From: Dictyobacter arantiisoli
Lineage (GTDB): Bacteria > Chloroflexota > Ktedonobacteria > Ktedonobacterales > Ktedonobacteraceae
Assembly: GCF_008326305.1 (NCBI RefSeq)
Contig: NZ_BIXY01000004.1
Span: forward strand, 62,001-126,000
Length of the DNA stretch: 64,000 bases
Reading direction: 5' to 3'
Shown piece after piece: positions 26,653 to 34,503 of this stretch. Under the pieces are notes generated by a model, which saw only the letters and a program-made list of their open reading frames with translations, was not told the origin of the DNA and did no database searches. The first letter of the stretch is position 1, and the number at the start of each line of letters is the position of its first letter. Both the position numbers and the translations under genes were made by a program.

Positions 26653-27108
26653 ATGACAAGATATGCCATTATCACCAAAGAATTTACATTTGAGGCCGCC
26701 CACCATCTTCCAAATCATCGTGGCAAATGTCGTCGTCCCCATGGTCACTCCTATCGCTTACAGATTTCCTTGCGCGGGCCGATTAACCAGACGCCTGGCG
26801 AATCGAGTGATGGGATGGTGATGGATTTTGATGATTTGAAGACGATTGTAAATGCCACGATTCTTGAGCAACTTTCTGACTCTGTGCCGCGTGGAAAAGA
26901 GGCACAGCTTGTCGAGCATGGCGGCCTGGATCACAATGATTTGAATGCCTTGACTGGCATACGGACCACCGCTGAAAATCTAGTGCACTGGATCTGGGAT
27001 GCGCTGGTCGCAGGTGGTGTACCCGATACGCTGCTCTATCGCATCAGATTATGGGAAACGGAAAAAGGGTATGTGGAAATTACACATGCAGAGCGGGAGG
27101 AGTTGTAA
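26653..27108 (+). CDS. queD: 6-carboxy-tetrahydropterin synthase
   Basis: Converts 7,8-dihydroneopterin triphosphate to 6-carboxytetrahydropterin, the second step to preQ0. Zinc-binding His residues are visible in FEAAHHLP and RPHGHSY, and a conserved Glu/His pair occurs late (LVEHGGLDHNDLN). GIRTTAENLVHWIW and LWETEKGYVEI complete the family pattern. The ATG at 26653 has GACGAGG upstream and is preferred to one six codons earlier. The 136-base gap after queC holds no visible terminator, and queE starts four bases after this stop. Confidence 0.93.
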   Translation: MTRYAIITKEFTFEAAHHLPNHRGKCRRPHGHSYRLQISLRGPINQTPGESSDGMVMDFDDLKTIVNATILEQLSDSVPRGKEAQLVEHGGLDHNDLNALTGIRTTAENLVHWIWDALVAGGVPDTLLYRIRLWETEKGYVEITHAEREEL

Positions 27109-27111
27109 GGG

Positions 27112-27882
27112 ATGACACAAACAATACAGCCAGCTCAGGGCACACGCGCGCATACACGAACGGTTATGGTTTCCGAAATCTTTGGGCCAACCATTCAAGG
27201 GGAAGGGGCGTTAATCGGCAAGCCTACCGTGTTTGTACGAACCGGTGGTTGCGATTATCGCTGCTCCTGGTGTGATAGCCTCTATGCGGTACTTCCGGAA
27301 CATAAAGGCGAGTGGCAGGCCATGGATAGCGCGCAAATCTTTGCCGAAGTGCGGCGTTTATCTGGCGATACACCGCTTCTCGTTACCCTTTCCGGTGGAA
27401 ATCCCGCTATCCAGCCACTTGAGGAGCTGATCGAATTGGGACATCAGTATGGATACACCTTTGCGATTGAGACGCAGGGGAGTGTAGCGCAACCCTGGTT
27501 CGCCATGCTCGATTATCTCACTCTCTCACCCAAACCGCCTAGCAGCAAGCAGGTGACTCGTTGGGAGCGGCTGGAACGTTGTATAGTAAACGCAACGAAT
27601 ACACAACCCAACCATGAAATACAAATCTGCCTCAAGATTGTTATATTCAATGAGGAAGATTATGCCTATGCAAGATATGTCGCAGAACAGTACCCTGCGT
27701 TCCCGATGTACTTACAGGCGGGCAACCATACTCCGCCGCAAACTGCCGATAAAATCGACATATCAGGCATTTTAGATCGTATGGACTGGCTTATCCAGCG
27801 CACTATAGCGGATCACTGGTATGGGGTGACTGTGCTGCCTCAATTGCACACCCTCTTGTGGGGAAACAAGCGTGGCGTATAA
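27112..27882 (+). CDS. queE: 7-carboxy-7-deazaguanine synthase (radical SAM)
   Basis: A radical S-adenosylmethionine enzyme that contracts the pterin ring to form 7-carboxy-7-deazaguanine. The [4Fe-4S] motif is CDYRCSWC. The N-terminal FGPTIQGEGALIG and TLSGGNPAIQPL are typical of QueE. The protein has 256 residues and is cytosolic. Its start lies immediately behind queD with GGGAGGAG in the end of that gene, so the two are translationally close. Confidence 0.94.
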   Translation: MTQTIQPAQGTRAHTRTVMVSEIFGPTIQGEGALIGKPTVFVRTGGCDYRCSWCDSLYAVLPEHKGEWQAMDSAQIFAEVRRLSGDTPLLVTLSGGNPAIQPLEELIELGHQYGYTFAIETQGSVAQPWFAMLDYLTLSPKPPSSKQVTRWERLERCIVNATNTQPNHEIQICLKIVIFNEEDYAYARYVAEQYPAFPMYLQAGNHTPPQTADKIDISGILDRMDWLIQRTIADHWYGVTVLPQLHTLLWGNKRGV

Positions 27883-27934
27883 GGTTATCAGTGGGAAGCG
27901 CAGCGAAATGCACTGAAATGAGGATAAATAGATT

Positions 27935-28618
27935 ATGGTATTGCATTTAGATCAGGACCACGCCAGGAATAATGGCCATGCCAGGAGCAATGGTCACAGT
28001 GAAGAAACTCCTGTTCTGGAGCGAGAACATGAGCAGGCTGAGATTGCGGAAGAGCAGCATCCAGCAGTCAAAACGGTGGATTATTCACGCTTGCTCGAAT
28101 TAGGACATGAGTTACTTGTCGCACTGGGTGAAAATCCTGATCGAGAAGGATTACAAGATACACCGCGCCGTTGGGCCGACTGGTGGCGTGAGTTTATAGA
28201 ATACAATCCGGGCACAACTGAGACGACTTTTAGCGCTGTATCCACCGATCAGATTGTCTGTGTATCGGGCATGCGTGTCTTCTCACTTTGTGAACATCAT
28301 TTGTTACCAATGTGGTGTGATGTTGCCATTGGTTATATTCCGCAGGAGAAGGTTCTGGGACTCTCTAAGTTCGCGCGTATCGCTCATCAATTCGCCCATC
28401 AGCTTCAGATTCAGGAGCGTCTGGGCCAGCAGATCGCCGACGAAGTCTGCCGTATTACTGGCTCGTCGCATGTGGCAGTTGTCGTCAAAGGAGAGCATCT
28501 GTGCATGTCCGCCCGTGGTATTCGTACACCAGGCGTAATGACCTCTTCTGTTATGCGCGGCACTTTCCGCACCGATCGTGATCTGCGTATGGAATTTATG
28601 CAAATGATTAAAGAGTAA
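27935..28618 (+). CDS. folE: GTP cyclohydrolase I
   Basis: Makes 7,8-dihydroneopterin triphosphate from GTP, feeding QueD here and possibly folate synthesis. After a variable acidic, His-rich N-terminal region of about 45 residues, the core shows SLCEHHLLP with the zinc Cys and His, GYIPQEKVLGLSK, and CMSARGIRTPG with the second zinc Cys and substrate residues. The ending SVMRGTF is standard. It is last in the queF-C-D-E-folE operon, 52 bases after queE. Since it is dedicated to this cluster, another folE elsewhere in the genome would not be surprising. Confidence 0.95.
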   Translation: MVLHLDQDHARNNGHARSNGHSEETPVLEREHEQAEIAEEQHPAVKTVDYSRLLELGHELLVALGENPDREGLQDTPRRWADWWREFIEYNPGTTETTFSAVSTDQIVCVSGMRVFSLCEHHLLPMWCDVAIGYIPQEKVLGLSKFARIAHQFAHQLQIQERLGQQIADEVCRITGSSHVAVVVKGEHLCMSARGIRTPGVMTSSVMRGTFRTDRDLRMEFMQMIKE

Positions 28619-28625
28619 GCAGGCT

Positions 28626-28800
28626 CTCTCCCCCATTACCCGCTACGCGGGTAGGGGGAGAGAAAAAAAGTATTTGGGGACACCCCAAACCCCGGCAAAG
28701 GGCTGGCCGCCCTTTGCAATCCCGCTTGAAAGAAGATCAGGGCGCAGCCCTGGTCTTCTTTCTTCCCCCACTACCCGCGTAGCGGGTAATCCTCTATTTG
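28626..28800 (+). repeat. Repeat family B, locus 3, with flanking hairpins
   Basis: Directly after the folE stop comes a hairpin 28626-28662 (CTCTCCCCC/GGGGGAGAG with TACCCGC/GCGGGTA inside). A family B copy follows (about 28671-28727: TTTGGGGACACCCCAAACCC, GGGCTGGCCGCCC). A second hairpin has 16-bp arms, 28728-28743 and 28747-28762, one mismatch, and a pyrimidine-rich tail that could end the operon transcript. ACTACCCGCGTAGCGGGT closes the block. Confidence 0.8.
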
Positions 28801-29114
28801 AGGCTGCATCCTTACATGCAATTTTGTTCGCTATTTATAATTGAAATCAGATACAATTATAAATATTACTCCGTCAGGTTCTTGACAACGGGCAAAGTAT
28901 ACATCATAATAAATTCAGATGATAATTGATATTGTTGATCAACAATATCACGCAATAGCTAACTAGAACCCTTTCTGGATTACTTTCAAGTTTAAGGTAA
29001 GAAAGAGCGTTGTGGATGCATAATCTGTGAAGAATTATTGCCATACTTTTTACAGTATGTATAGACCACAATGAGAAATCTAGTTATCTTATTTTAGAAC
29101 CATGGGGGATATGC
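28801..29114. other. AT-rich intergenic region before the peptide transporter
   Basis: No gene seen. TTGATATTGTTGATCAACAA near 28925 is a near-palindromic AT-rich motif that could be an operator or promoter element of the transporter operon. GGGGGAT just before 29115 is the ribosome-binding site. Confidence 0.45.
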
Positions 29115-30824
29115 ATGGGTCAAGTGTACAAGAAAAAGGAATTATTGAGCCTGGCAAGCATCTTTTGTGTCCTGGCCATCCTGTTGTCTGCATGTGGTGG
29201 TGCGAGCACCTCCAATGGCAAAAGTAGTAATCTAGCTCCCGCCAGCAAGCAGGTTCTGCGTGAGCCAATGGTCGGTGGCGACTTCGATTCTCTCGATCCT
29301 GCCCTGACAGCCAGTGGACTGGGAGATCCCTACAACCTGATCTTCACGGGCCTGGTTCAGGCCGACGATCATGGAATTATCCATGATCAACTGGCCGCCT
29401 CCCATCAGATTTCGGCTGATGGCCTGACCTATACCTTTAAGTTACGTCCAGGTCTGAAGTTCAGCGATGGCAGCAAATTGGATGCCAATGATGTTGCCTA
29501 TAGCATCAATCGCACCATTGATCCAGTAACCAAATCTCAGGTGAGCAATTATTTAAGTCTGATTAAAGACTACGATAAAGCATCCGCTGGCAAAATCCCG
29601 ACCTTGATCGGTGATAGCATTATTGTCAAAGATCCTTTGACGCTTGAGATTGTTCTTAGCAAGCCCGCAGCCTATTTTTTACAGGCGCTGAATTATTCTA
29701 CATCTTTTACCGTGAACAAAAAGCTGGTGACCGAGTATGGTGCCAAATGGGTGGACCATATGCAAGAGGGTGCCGGTGCTGGTCCTTTCAAGGTCAAGAG
29801 CTACAATCACAACACCGGACTCGTACTGGTCCCCAATCCCAACTATTATGATAGCAAGCCTAAGCTGCAAGAGATTGATGAGATCATCACGGGTGATCGT
29901 GATAGCACCTTCAAATCCTTTAAAGCCGGTCAGTTCGATGTCTCACCTGTTCCTCCTGCTGATGACCCTGCCTCAGAGAATCTGCCAGGCTATCTGGAAT
30001 CGCCCGCATTGGCAAACCGTTATATGAGCCTGAATTATCTGGTCAAACCTCTGGATAACATCAAAGTGCGTCAGGCTCTGGATCTGGCATTGAACAAAGA
30101 TCTGATCGCAAATAGCATTATTGGCAAAACGGTCACTCCTAGCAATCATCTTATCCCCAACGGCATTCCTGGTTACAATCCAAATCTAACCGGGCCTGAC
30201 GGTGTTAAAGGTACTACTGGCGATCAAGCCAAAGCCAAACAGTTGTTCCAGGAAGGTATCAAGGAAGAAGGTTATAGCAGCGCCAGCCAGTTGCCGAGCA
30301 TAACACTGTCCTTTTCACAGAGTTATAAAGCCGGTGCGGATACCATGGCTGCTGTCGCGAATGAGTGGAAACAAATTCTCGGTTTCAACGTGAAACTCAA
30401 TGGTATGCAGAACACTGACCTGATCACCCAGGAATTTAATACGACAGGCAAAAATGGTCCGCTGCAAATCTGGTATGGTGGTTGGAGCGCGGACTATCTT
30501 GATCCGCAAGACTGGACGACCCTGTTCTTTGATAAAGGTGCCTCGCACAATGGTGTGAACTATGGTCAGAATAAATCAGCCGCTGCCGCTGCACAGCAGG
30601 CGGTACAGGTTGAGCTGGAGAAGGCCGATACGACGCAGGATCAGGCTGCGCGCTTGAAGCTATATCAGGATGCCGAGCAAAAGCTTGTTAATGATGTGCC
30701 CTTCATTACCATGTATCAGTCTTCCTTCGTTGAACTGATCAATCCCAAGTTACAGGGCTACAAACTTTCCTCCACGGGAAGTATGGCGAGTAGCGATTGG
30801 GCGAATGTCTATTTCGCACAATAA
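29115..30824 (+). CDS. Peptide/oligopeptide ABC transporter substrate-binding lipoprotein
   Basis: The extracellular receptor of a family 5 (OppA/DppA) ABC importer. A lipoprotein signal peptide ends in the lipobox LSAC, so Cys about residue 27 would be lipidated. The mature protein shows the family 5 pattern: GGDFDSLDPAL, GLTYTFKLRPGLKFSDGSKL, NDVAYSINRTIDP and VRQALDLALNKDL. At 569 residues it has the usual size. Two permease genes follow in the same direction. The ligand may be a peptide, nickel or a glycoside; the sequence does not decide. Confidence 0.93.
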   Translation: MGQVYKKKELLSLASIFCVLAILLSACGGASTSNGKSSNLAPASKQVLREPMVGGDFDSLDPALTASGLGDPYNLIFTGLVQADDHGIIHDQLAASHQISADGLTYTFKLRPGLKFSDGSKLDANDVAYSINRTIDPVTKSQVSNYLSLIKDYDKASAGKIPTLIGDSIIVKDPLTLEIVLSKPAAYFLQALNYSTSFTVNKKLVTEYGAKWVDHMQEGAGAGPFKVKSYNHNTGLVLVPNPNYYDSKPKLQEIDEIITGDRDSTFKSFKAGQFDVSPVPPADDPASENLPGYLESPALANRYMSLNYLVKPLDNIKVRQALDLALNKDLIANSIIGKTVTPSNHLIPNGIPGYNPNLTGPDGVKGTTGDQAKAKQLFQEGIKEEGYSSASQLPSITLSFSQSYKAGADTMAAVANEWKQILGFNVKLNGMQNTDLITQEFNTTGKNGPLQIWYGGWSADYLDPQDWTTLFFDKGASHNGVNYGQNKSAAAAAQQAVQVELEKADTTQDQAARLKLYQDAEQKLVNDVPFITMYQSSFVELINPKLQGYKLSSTGSMASSDWANVYFAQ

Positions 30825-30936
30825 GTACCTCATAAACAGAGCTTGATGATGTGTGCGCAGAAGGGAAGCGCGAGGCCATGTTGGTCTTGCTGTTCCACTC
30901 CTGCGCACTACCGCATGTATTACAGAGGACCATGGT

Positions 30937-31893
30937 ATGACTCGATTTCTGGTCAAACGCTTGATAGGATTATTCTTTATCCTGCTTGGCGTGACCTTTA
31001 TCACCTTCATTCTGGGTTATTTTGCTCCTGGTGATCCCATTAAAGAATCGATGGGAGATCATTTTAATCCTGTGCTCTGGCAGCAATTACGTCATTCCTA
31101 TGGGTTTGACCTTCCCTGGTATCAACAGTATCTCGCCTTTCTTGTCCGCCTCTCCCACTTTGATCTGGGCACCTCCTTTCATCCTCAGCAACGAGCGGTC
31201 TGGGATATCCTTAAGGATGGGGTTCCCATCTCGGTCGAATTATCGCTCTGGGGCACGATTGTAATGCTGATGATGGGCATTCCACTTGGCATTATCACTG
31301 CCTTAAAGGCCAACACCTGGATTGATACGCTGAGTATGGGGGCGTCCCTGATTCTCTACGCCTTACCCTCCTTTATCCTTGCCGTATTTGTGCAGGTGCT
31401 GGTGCTCTGGATCGATAAGAGCGGTGTCGGCTGGCCGGTGAGCGGCTGGGGCACCCCCTGGAGCTATGACTGGAGCAATATTCAGTACAAAATCGTGCCC
31501 ATCCTGACTTACGGCCTGGCTGGCTATGCTTATTATGCTCGTCTGACTCGCACTACGATGCTGGATGTCTTGCGGCAGGATTATGTGCGTACCGCTCGTG
31601 CCAAGGGATTGCACGAGAATATTGTGATTTATCGCCATGCCTTGCGCAACGCCGTCATTCCTCTGATTACGGCGATTGGCTTATTACTCGGCTTGCTTGT
31701 CACCGGCTCGTTCTTTATTGAAAACATCTTCAGTATTCCTGGCATTGCCAATATTACCGTTGCGGCTGTCTCCCAGCGTAACTATCCAGTGATTCAGGCT
31801 ACGACGATTATGGTCGCCATTGGCGTGGTCGTGGGCAATCTGTTCTCTGACGTGCTCTATGGCATTGTCGATCCGCGTATCAAATCCGAGTAG
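30937..31893 (+). CDS. Peptide ABC transporter permease (DppB/OppB type)
   Basis: First transmembrane subunit of the importer. MTRFLVKRLIGLFFILLGVT is the standard OppB start and supports the ATG at 30937, which has AGAGGA upstream; in-frame codons before it are not coding-like. Six helices are predicted. The coupling loop that docks on the ATPase has the EAA-type sequence DYVRTARAKGL, followed by HALRNAVIPLITAIG. The length of 318 residues is normal. It lies 112 bases after the receptor gene and 60 bases before the second permease. Confidence 0.93.
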   Translation: MTRFLVKRLIGLFFILLGVTFITFILGYFAPGDPIKESMGDHFNPVLWQQLRHSYGFDLPWYQQYLAFLVRLSHFDLGTSFHPQQRAVWDILKDGVPISVELSLWGTIVMLMMGIPLGIITALKANTWIDTLSMGASLILYALPSFILAVFVQVLVLWIDKSGVGWPVSGWGTPWSYDWSNIQYKIVPILTYGLAGYAYYARLTRTTMLDVLRQDYVRTARAKGLHENIVIYRHALRNAVIPLITAIGLLLGLLVTGSFFIENIFSIPGIANITVAAVSQRNYPVIQATTIMVAIGVVVGNLFSDVLYGIVDPRIKSE

Positions 31894-31953
31894 AGATAGA
31901 TCCAACCGCAAACAGTACAAAGAAACTAGCACTAGAATCGAGGAAGACAGACG

Positions 31954-33120
31954 ATGGGGAAAGACGAGAAGGAGTTTACGGCAACTGCGCCAGATACATC
32001 TATCCTGGAGATTGGCTGTGCACCCGCTCCAGAAATACTGGGACTGGATACGCTGGATGGTCCGGCGCTGGCTGAAGATACGCCGGCGGAGATCGCGGCA
32101 TCCCATGAGGGGCAGGGGAGAAGCGCGTCACCATTACAACAGCAGTCAAGCAAGAAACATCCCAGCCCGTTCGGGGCGTCGATGCAGCAGTTCCGACGTG
32201 ACAAGCGGGCGATGATCAGCCTGAGTGTACTCATCTTTTTAATCTTGCTGGCGCTCTTTGGGCCACCGATTTATCAACATATCGGAGCCGTCTACCCCAG
32301 TGATCTCCAGGGGAATATCGGCCCGGCGGTCTATCATACCTATGATCATCAGGAACTGAGTAAGTCCAGCCAGGGGCCATCAGCTCAATATCCTATGGGC
32401 ACTGATACCCTGGGCGAAGATATGCTGGCACGCTTGATGCAGGGTTTACTAATCTCGCTGACTGTGGCCTTTCTGGTTGAGGTGGTGGATGTGGGCCTGG
32501 GTGTGACGGTCGGGGTTCTGGCGGGCTTCTATGGTGGCTGGATTGATACGCTGCTGGCTCGCTTTACCGATCTGATCTTCGCCTTTCCCGGTTTGCTCTT
32601 TGCCATTCTGCTCTCAGGCATCTTTGGACCGACCGCCAACGATTATTTCACGCGCTTACCGTTGATTGGTCCTTTTCTGGGCAATGGTAACGCCTCCCTC
32701 GTCATTGTCTCCGTCGCGCTGGCCCTTGTCTCCTGGCCGATGATGGCCCGCTTTGTGCGTGGTCAGACCTTACAGATCCGGCAACAACAATTTATCGAGG
32801 CCGCCAGAATATCGGGGACACGCGATATTTATATTATGTATAAGCATATTGTGCCAAATCTCTTCAATATTGTTATTGTCACTTCAACCATGAATATCGC
32901 TGGCACAATTATTGGTGAAGCTGGTCTGAGCCTGCTCGGGCTGGGTGTGGTACATCCCGGCTCCAGTCTGGGCCTGATGATCGCGGATGGTATGGATAAC
33001 CTGGACCTTCATCCCTGGAATACTCTGTTCCCAACTATTATCCTTACGGTGATTGTGCTTGCCATCTCATTCATCGGGGATGGTTTACGCGACGCCTTCG
33101 ATCCTCGCTCCCGAGACTAA
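31954..33120 (+). CDS. Peptide ABC transporter permease (DppC/OppC type)
   Basis: Second transmembrane subunit. The OppC N-terminal motif begins only at about residue 78 (RDKRAMISLSVLIFLIL), after an unusually long, polar, probably disordered cytoplasmic extension. The permease core has MGTDTLGEDMLARLMQG, the coupling loop FIEAARISGTRDIYIM, and GLSLLGLGV near the end. GAGGAAG precedes the ATG. The ATP-binding subunits (DppD/DppF type) that normally follow are absent; the next genes belong to an ECF transporter. ATPases encoded elsewhere must energise this importer. Confidence 0.92.
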   Translation: MGKDEKEFTATAPDTSILEIGCAPAPEILGLDTLDGPALAEDTPAEIAASHEGQGRSASPLQQQSSKKHPSPFGASMQQFRRDKRAMISLSVLIFLILLALFGPPIYQHIGAVYPSDLQGNIGPAVYHTYDHQELSKSSQGPSAQYPMGTDTLGEDMLARLMQGLLISLTVAFLVEVVDVGLGVTVGVLAGFYGGWIDTLLARFTDLIFAFPGLLFAILLSGIFGPTANDYFTRLPLIGPFLGNGNASLVIVSVALALVSWPMMARFVRGQTLQIRQQQFIEAARISGTRDIYIMYKHIVPNLFNIVIVTSTMNIAGTIIGEAGLSLLGLGVVHPGSSLGLMIADGMDNLDLHPWNTLFPTIILTVIVLAISFIGDGLRDAFDPRSRD

Positions 33121-33358
33121 CATCTCTTACAATAGCTGAACTCATCTGATATGTTCCTATCTTCCCTGGCGGCGCCTGTAGACAGGCAGGGGAGGGTAGG
33201 GACTTTTGTGTTTAAACATGAGGATTGGCAATTTGTCAGCTATACTTCAGCTCAGACAGGATAAAGGACCACAGCCGGAAGTGGTATTTATAATGTACAT
33301 TGCAGTAATTTGCATCCAACTTATGCATAGCAGTGAGCGTGGATAGCGTATACTTTGA

Positions 33359-34501
33359 ATGCGTCATTCTACTTTTCGGGATTTCAGCGTAGATATTGGG
33401 AGGCCACGGCGATTGTCTAGTCAAAAATATGTTCCGACAACTCTTGAGAATACTCCATATTTGCAGCCACCTCCGGGGCGGCGTTATGTGCGCTCTTTTC
33501 TCTTTTCGCGCCGTGTGCATACGCCACTGGCGAGCATCCATGTGCTGGCTCGTGTACTCCTGGTGATGTGCCTGTCAGCCGCTCAGTTGCGCACAATGAG
33601 TACCACGCATCCCGATATTGTAGGGGCGGTAGTGCTCTGGATACCCAGTGTGCTTTTCTTCTTTTTAAGCGGTATGCATGAGAAGGTAGCGCGTGTCTAT
33701 TTATTGTTGATTATTCCGACCTTATTGAGTCTTTTTTTGACCTGGGCATTGGTGAATCCTGTGCCGGGCAATTTTGTATTTATACAACAGCAGGTCTATG
33801 CAGGCTTTATTGTTGTGAGCGTGGCTGTATGGCAACTCATCTGGCTGGCGATTGTGGCGGCATACTATTGGTGGAAACGTGCGATTGTCAATGGGATCTT
33901 GTTGGCGAGCGCGGTGGCGCTTGTGATTTCGTATCTCGTGCCGCTCCCATCCTGGCCCCTGGCGCAGGTACCTGTTTTCCATTCTCTGACTCTGTATGTC
34001 AGCGATCAAGGTCTTTTACTGGCCTTTACCAAGGTGGTTAGCTACTCTGGCATGATGCTATCGACGATTGCGCTGGTTGTGACCAGTCGCGATGTTGAGT
34101 TTATGGGCGCGCTACGGCAATTACATATTCCACAGCCGATCATCTTCTTTTTGAGTACCGTGTTTCGAGCGCTGAATCTGGCGTTGAACGATTATGAGAC
34201 CATCTATCAGGCACAAATCGCACGGGCTGTGAATGCGCAACCACGCAGTTTTGTGCGTCGCTTACGCGATCTGGCGAGTATTGCTGTACCGATGGTCGCG
34301 ATGATGATTCGCCGTTCCAGCGAAATAGGTGATGCTTTGCTAGCACGAGGCTATACCTTGCGGCAGCAGAGCATGGATTTCTATGAGACGAGCCCCTGGC
34401 GTGCGATAGATTGGGCTGTGGTGGCCGTCTGTCTCGTTCTATTGTATATGGCTGTTGGTCCCTTTCCGGGCCTGACGACCTTGACGCAGAGATGGTGGTG
34501 A
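33359..34501 (+). CDS. ecfT: ECF transporter transmembrane T component (CbiQ family)
   Basis: The scaffold subunit of an energy-coupling-factor vitamin or metal importer, joining the ATPases to a substrate-binding S component. The 380 residues include a basic N-terminal tail of about 55 residues and then five to six helices. The two Ala-Arg-Gly-type coupling motifs are seen as QIARAVNAQ and LLARGYTL near the C-terminus. No good SD lies before the ATG at 33359. A TATACT hexamer ends about five bases upstream, so a leaderless transcript is possible but unproven. The next gene, encoding both ATPases, starts three bases after the stop. Confidence 0.85.
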   Translation: MRHSTFRDFSVDIGRPRRLSSQKYVPTTLENTPYLQPPPGRRYVRSFLFSRRVHTPLASIHVLARVLLVMCLSAAQLRTMSTTHPDIVGAVVLWIPSVLFFFLSGMHEKVARVYLLLIIPTLLSLFLTWALVNPVPGNFVFIQQQVYAGFIVVSVAVWQLIWLAIVAAYYWWKRAIVNGILLASAVALVISYLVPLPSWPLAQVPVFHSLTLYVSDQGLLLAFTKVVSYSGMMLSTIALVVTSRDVEFMGALRQLHIPQPIIFFLSTVFRALNLALNDYETIYQAQIARAVNAQPRSFVRRLRDLASIAVPMVAMMIRRSSEIGDALLARGYTLRQQSMDFYETSPWRAIDWAVVAVCLVLLYMAVGPFPGLTTLTQRWW

Positions 34502-34503
34502 AT

